Positions 6,232 to 8,529 of a stretch of DNA of 8,529 nt are shown piece after piece. The stretch is from an uncultured Oscillospiraceae bacterium (GTDB lineage: Bacteria > Bacillota > Clostridia > Oscillospirales > Ruminococcaceae), in the NCBI GenBank assembly GCA_900543295.1, contig UQQY01000095.1, forward strand, positions 1 to 8,529. Direction: 5' to 3'. A model generated the notes under the pieces. That model saw only the letters and a list, made by a program, of their open reading frames with translations. It did no database searches and was not told where the DNA came from. Position 1 is the stretch's first letter. Each line of letters starts with the position of its first letter. A program made the position numbers and the translations under genes.

Positions 6232-6620
6232 ACGCTTTGGAGCAGACCGACTGCCGTCTGTGCGATTTCCAGAAAAAGCGGAAGGGAAAGAACGAGAACC
6301 GCCGCGCGCCCTGCAAGCTCGATTTTCCCCGCAATGGCGCTTTGCCCCGCATCGCGGCAGGTACCCGCCGCAAGCTGCGCCAGATAGCAAATACCGAACG
6401 CTTTGAGAACAAGCTGTAAGTATGCCGGCGTAACGCCCGTCTGCCCGACGAGCTCTTCGATAGCGGAAAAAACCGGGGAAAGCGCTGAAACCACGGAAAG
6501 CAGGAGCAGCGCCCCGCAGGCGACGGCTGCAACCAAAGCAAATTCCGGCCGGTATTGCTTTAACAGAAGGCAGATAACGGCAGCGACGATTCCAAGTCCC
6601 GCTGACTGCAAAAAATCCAT
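6228..6620 (-). CDS. spoIIIAD: Stage III sporulation protein AD
   Basis: A 130-residue integral membrane protein. It opens MDFLQSAGLGIVAAVICLLLKQYRPEFA, the family start, with hydrophobic segments at about 6-20, 27-52, 66-86 and 105-127. The signature region VLKAFGICYLAQLAAGTCRDAG (71-92) followed by SAIAGKIELAGRAAVL is kept. SpoIIIAC and SpoIIIAD are related small proteins of the channel base, thought to resemble export-gate components. A GTG at 6639-6641 would add seven residues and overlap spoIIIAC; ATG 6618-6620 is preferred because it gives the standard N-terminus and sits four bases after the spoIIIAC stop. There is no recognisable Shine-Dalgarno, so translation probably restarts from spoIIIAC. 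Confidence 0.95.
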   Translation of the reverse strand: MDFLQSAGLGIVAAVICLLLKQYRPEFALVAAVACGALLLLSVVSALSPVFSAIEELVGQTGVTPAYLQLVLKAFGICYLAQLAAGTCRDAGQSAIAGKIELAGRAAVLVLSLPLFLEIAQTAVGLLQSV

Positions 6621-6624
6621 TTTA

Positions 6625-6819
6625 TCACAACCCGAACACACTTTTTATCACGTTAAAAAGGTCCTGTATCTCATAGACAATCATCATCAGCACAACGATC
6701 AATCCGGCAAGCGTAGTCATCATGGCCTGTTCCTCCCGCCCTGAACGCACCAGAATCTGATTCAGTACGGCAACAATAATTCCAACTGCCGCAATCTTAA
6801 AAATCAAATCAACATCCAT
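6625..6819 (-). CDS. spoIIIAC: Stage III sporulation protein AC
   Basis: A 64-residue protein, the normal size for the family. Two membrane helices lie at about 5-24 and 33-50, joined by the polar loop RSGREEQAMMT, with the conserved LNQILVRSGREEQAMM pattern and a C-terminal EIQDLFNVIKSVFGL tail. It is a small subunit of the SpoIIIA channel base in the mother-cell membrane, related to the N-terminal part of SpoIIIAD. The start ATG (6817-6819) has a good AAAGGAG site at 6827-6833. It lies 18 bases after spoIIIAB. Confidence 0.96.
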   Translation of the reverse strand: MDVDLIFKIAAVGIIVAVLNQILVRSGREEQAMMTTLAGLIVVLMMIVYEIQDLFNVIKSVFGL

Positions 6820-6837
6820 GTTTCTTCTCCTTTGCCA

Positions 6838-7341
6838 TCATAGCGCTAAAATCGCGGCGGCAATCCCGCCGAGTACGCACAGCGAGCGCACCAGATGACC
6901 ATCCTGTTTTGCACGTCCGCGCGCTTCTTCAAGCTGAAGCCCCAGCAGAGCGCGGATCGATTCTATGCCCGCAAGCTGCGAATCCAGATCATAGGCGCCG
7001 ATCAGATCGGAGAGCCGGTCCAAAACAGCAAGATCCTCCGCTTTCAGCGCACCGCACTCCTCCCGCAGGCTTTCCCGAAAGATTGCCGGAAAATCGCAGG
7101 AATCGGAAAGCCGCTCCGCTGTCTTTCGAACAAAGGAGAGTTCGGAAAGCTCCGGCATAGCGCAAAGGCGGGAGAACAGCTCGGCGGTCGGCAGGTTTTC
7201 GAGAGAGAGTATAGCGGCCATCCGCTGTAAAAACAGATCGCTTGCAGAGAGAAGCGCCACGCGCTCTCGATATTTTCCCGCCGCCGCACAGCCGCAGAAA
7301 GCACCGGTCAGAAGCAGTAAAAAAGCAAGTCCCGTTTTCAT
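6838..7341 (-). CDS. spoIIIAB: Stage III sporulation protein AB (GspF-like platform protein)
   Basis: A 167-residue protein near the usual length of about 170. Hydrophobic segments lie at the extreme N-terminus (3-21) and C-terminus (152-167), with a soluble helical middle. Typical elements are GKYRERVALL (22-31) after the first helix, and the late run LSDLIGAYDLDSQLAGIESIRALL (110-133) then EEARGRA before the last helix. The middle is related to the type II secretion platform protein GspF, the natural partner of the SpoIIIAA ATPase encoded just upstream. Its ATG overlaps the spoIIIAA stop (ATGA, 7338-7341). No strong ribosome site is visible, suggesting coupling to spoIIIAA. Confidence 0.95.
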   Translation of the reverse strand: MKTGLAFLLLLTGAFCGCAAAGKYRERVALLSASDLFLQRMAAILSLENLPTAELFSRLCAMPELSELSFVRKTAERLSDSCDFPAIFRESLREECGALKAEDLAVLDRLSDLIGAYDLDSQLAGIESIRALLGLQLEEARGRAKQDGHLVRSLCVLGGIAAAILAL

Positions 7342-8303
7342 GCAAGCACCGTCTTTCTTGCACGGATTGGTTCTACGCTCTGTACTGCGCGGAGGGTTCC
7401 GGGAGAATCTGCGCCGTTTAGCAGAACAATCCGGTCAAACGCACCTTCATCCAGCAGCGAACCGATTCCCTCTCTGCGAAACGCTCCTTCAATAGAGTCT
7501 GCGTGCGCCGTCGCCAGAACTGCTGCACCGCCGCTCTGAACGCCGCGCACCGCGTCTGCATCCGAATGTCCGCCAAGCTCGTCTACTGCGATAACGGCAG
7601 GCGCCATGGCGCGCAGTGCCATCTGCATCCCCTCCGCCTTATAGAACCCATCAAACAGGTCGGCAGTTGTCCCAAGGTCATACTGCGCCGTGCCATGCAG
7701 TGCAGCCCCCAGCTCACCTCGCTCGTCAATCACTGCTGTACGGATATAGCGTCCCGCCTCCCCGCTCGCAAGTCCGCGGATCAAATCCCGCAGTATGGTG
7801 GTCTTTCCGCTCGCCGGCGCTCCCACCAGCAATACAGACGGCGTTTCTCCCATTCCGTAAAGCGAGCGCAGAAGCCCTCTTGAAACGCCGCGGATCTGTC
7901 GTGCAATCCGCAGGCTGACAGCAGAAATATCGCGAACATGCGAAACAACACGATTCTTATGTACGCCTGTTCCCGCAATACCCGCCCGATGTCCGCCGCG
8001 AATGGTCAAATATCCCTGACAAAGCGACTCCTCAAAGCTGTGCAGAGAATACTCCGTCAGAAAACGCAGACAGTCGGCAACCTCTCTTTCCGTAACCACA
8101 TCGGAGGCAGACGGCGGAAACGAAGTAAAAGTCCCGCTTTTTCCCGCGAATCGAATGCCCTCTCCCGTTGTCAATACGAGCGGTTTTCCTGCGCGCATAG
8201 TAATCTCGCGCACTGTTTGCTGTTTATCCTGCGGAAAGCGAAGCAGAATATCTCTTATCTGCGGCGGAAGCTGCCGTACTGCGCTTTCGTATGCCTGATC
8301 CAT
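7338..8303 (-). CDS. spoIIIAA: Stage III sporulation protein AA (secretion-type ATPase)
   Basis: A 321-residue cytoplasmic ATPase of the type II/IV secretion superfamily, slightly longer than B. subtilis SpoIIIAA (307). The N-terminal domain (1-150) holds EITMRAGKPLVL (33-44), typical of the family, and IRGGHRAGIAG (101-111). The ATPase core has Walker A GAPASGKTT (161-169), the acidic box VIDERGE (191-197), Walker B around VIAVDELGG (237-245) and the histidine box ATAHADS (264-270). All catalytic residues appear intact, so it should be active. It would power the SpoIIIA channel from the mother-cell side, with SpoIIIAB as membrane partner. The start ATG (8301-8303) has AAGGAGG at 8315-8321, the strongest ribosome site in the operon. 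A sigma-E promoter lies directly upstream. Confidence 0.97.
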   Translation of the reverse strand: MDQAYESAVRQLPPQIRDILLRFPQDKQQTVREITMRAGKPLVLTTGEGIRFAGKSGTFTSFPPSASDVVTEREVADCLRFLTEYSLHSFEESLCQGYLTIRGGHRAGIAGTGVHKNRVVSHVRDISAVSLRIARQIRGVSRGLLRSLYGMGETPSVLLVGAPASGKTTILRDLIRGLASGEAGRYIRTAVIDERGELGAALHGTAQYDLGTTADLFDGFYKAEGMQMALRAMAPAVIAVDELGGHSDADAVRGVQSGGAAVLATAHADSIEGAFRREGIGSLLDEGAFDRIVLLNGADSPGTLRAVQSVEPIRARKTVLA

Positions 8304-8314
8304 AAAGCTTGTCG

Positions 8315-8321
8315 CCTCCTT
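8315..8321 (-). promoter_or_regulatory. Ribosome binding site of spoIIIAA
   Basis: AAGGAGG on the minus strand, 11 bases before the ATG. It is a near-complete match to the 16S rRNA tail and settles the spoIIIAA start. Confidence 0.85.
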
Positions 8322-8334
8322 GTCCTCACACCGG

Positions 8335-8364
8335 ATTGTATGCGCTCGTCCGCACTGATATGAC
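8335..8364 (-). promoter_or_regulatory. Sigma-E (mother-cell) promoter of the spoIIIA operon
   Basis: On the minus strand GTCATATC (8364-8357) and CATACAAT (8342-8335) are separated by 14 bases. This matches the B. subtilis sigma-E pattern: a -35 of the ATATT type preceded by G/T and A/C, and a -10 of CATACAAT, matched exactly. Transcription would begin near 8326-8328, a few bases before the spoIIIAA ribosome site, so the leader is only about 25 bases. Known biology supports it, since spoIIIA is a sigma-E operon in B. subtilis. Confidence 0.85.
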
Positions 8365-8388
8365 CGTTACTTTTTTCGTCCTGTAGAA

Positions 8389-8417
8389 TTGACAAACTGA
8401 CGTTTGCCGTGTATCCT
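8389..8417 (+). promoter_or_regulatory. Sigma-A-type promoter of the divergent plus-strand gene
   Basis: A perfect TTGACA (8389-8394), a 17-base spacer and TATCCT (8412-8417, four of six against TATAAT). Start of transcription would fall near 8424, directly before the ribosome site, so the leader would be unusually short (about 18 bases). Confidence 0.6.
8393..8406. promoter_or_regulatory. Operator-like inverted repeat in the divergent promoter
   Basis: CAAAC and GTTTG are separated by four bases (TGAC) and lie between the -35 and -10 boxes, where a repressor would block RNA polymerase. The layout (5 + 4 + 5) resembles the Firmicute LexA box (CGAAC-N4-GTTCG) but differs from it at the second base of each half-site. 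It could also be chance or the site of another regulator. Confidence 0.3.
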
Positions 8418-8441
8418 GTATGAAAAGGAGTTGGTTTTTTG

Positions 8442-8529
8442 ATGAAGAAAGAAAAGCCGGTTAATCTGATCGTATCGGCGGTATTGTTTTTGGTGTATGT
8501 TCTGACCACTGTAATCGATACTCTGACGG
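8442..8529 (+). CDS. Unidentified membrane protein, N-terminal fragment
   Basis: The only plus-strand gene in the window; 29 codons are visible before it leaves at base 8529. The peptide starts MKKEKPVNLIVSAVLFLVY, a basic head followed by a hydrophobic segment (about 8-25), so it is a membrane anchor or uncleaved signal. I do not recognise the family. The start is supported by AAGGAG at 8425-8430, 11 bases upstream, and by the promoter before it; a TTG codon immediately preceding the ATG is an in-frame alternative. It is transcribed away from spoIIIA, so co-expression with sporulation is not implied. Confidence 0.65.
   Translation, partial: MKKEKPVNLIVSAVLFLVYVLTTVIDTLT

Noticed and set aside
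6232..6390. Possible 53-residue N-terminal extension of SpoIIIAE
   Set aside because: These codons lie within spoIIIAD in another frame; the family begins with a signal-peptide-like stretch, which starts exactly at 6231.
6158..6541. Minus-strand open frame of 127 codons across the spoIIIAD-spoIIIAE junction
   Set aside because: It is out of frame with both SpoIIIA proteins, is rich in Arg, Ser and Phe, and crosses a conserved ATGA junction.
1..8529. Mobile elements, CRISPR arrays, tRNA or rRNA genes, defence or biosynthetic clusters
   Set aside because: I looked on both strands and saw no transposase, no regular repeat array, no cloverleaf-like sequence and no unassigned gene-sized stretch; the window is almost fully explained by conserved genes.

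Overview
This 8.5 kb window is a chromosomal block from an endospore-forming member of the Firmicutes, most likely a moderately GC-rich clostridial lineage (an Oscillospiraceae/Ruminococcaceae-type genome is my guess from gene order and base composition; no marker here fixes the genus). The main evidence is a complete spoIIIA operon with all eight genes, spoIIIAA to spoIIIAH. It is followed by the Asp23-nusB-xseA-xseB-ispA block that lies downstream of spoIIIA in many Firmicutes.

All genes but one are on the minus strand, so the biological order runs from high to low coordinates. (1) At 8442-8529 a plus-strand gene begins and leaves the window; only its first 29 codons are visible (basic start, one membrane segment). 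It has its own sigma-A-type promoter. (2) At 8304-8441 lies a divergent intergenic region. On the minus strand it holds a near-ideal sigma-E promoter, which explains mother-cell expression of spoIIIA. On the plus strand it holds a TTGACA-17-TATCCT promoter with a small inverted repeat between the boxes. (3) At 8303-3400 are spoIIIAA-AB-AC-AD-AE-AF-AG-AH, tightly packed with three ATGA overlaps. They encode the mother-cell half of the SpoIIIA-SpoIIQ channel: an ATPase, membrane platform proteins and two ring-forming proteins. (4) At 3249-3399 is an intergenic spacer with a 16-bp perfect hairpin, which looks like the spoIIIA terminator. A good extended -10 promoter for the next operon overlaps the hairpin arm. 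(5) At 3248-1 is a housekeeping operon: an Asp23/Gls24 (YqhY-like) protein, NusB, a shortened and diverged paralogue of TsaD, both subunits of exonuclease VII, and the start of a polyprenyl synthase (ispA) that runs off the left edge.

Compared with Bacillus subtilis (spoIIIAH-accB-accC-yqhY-nusB-folD-xseA-xseB-ispA), accB and accC are missing here and the TsaD-like gene occupies the place of folD. Every complete gene is intact, and I see no mobile element, CRISPR array, tRNA or rRNA. I do not see a new multi-gene system. The points most worth a second look are the TsaD paralogue, the promoter nested in the terminator hairpin, the sigma-E promoter, and the divergent gene with an operator-like repeat in its promoter.
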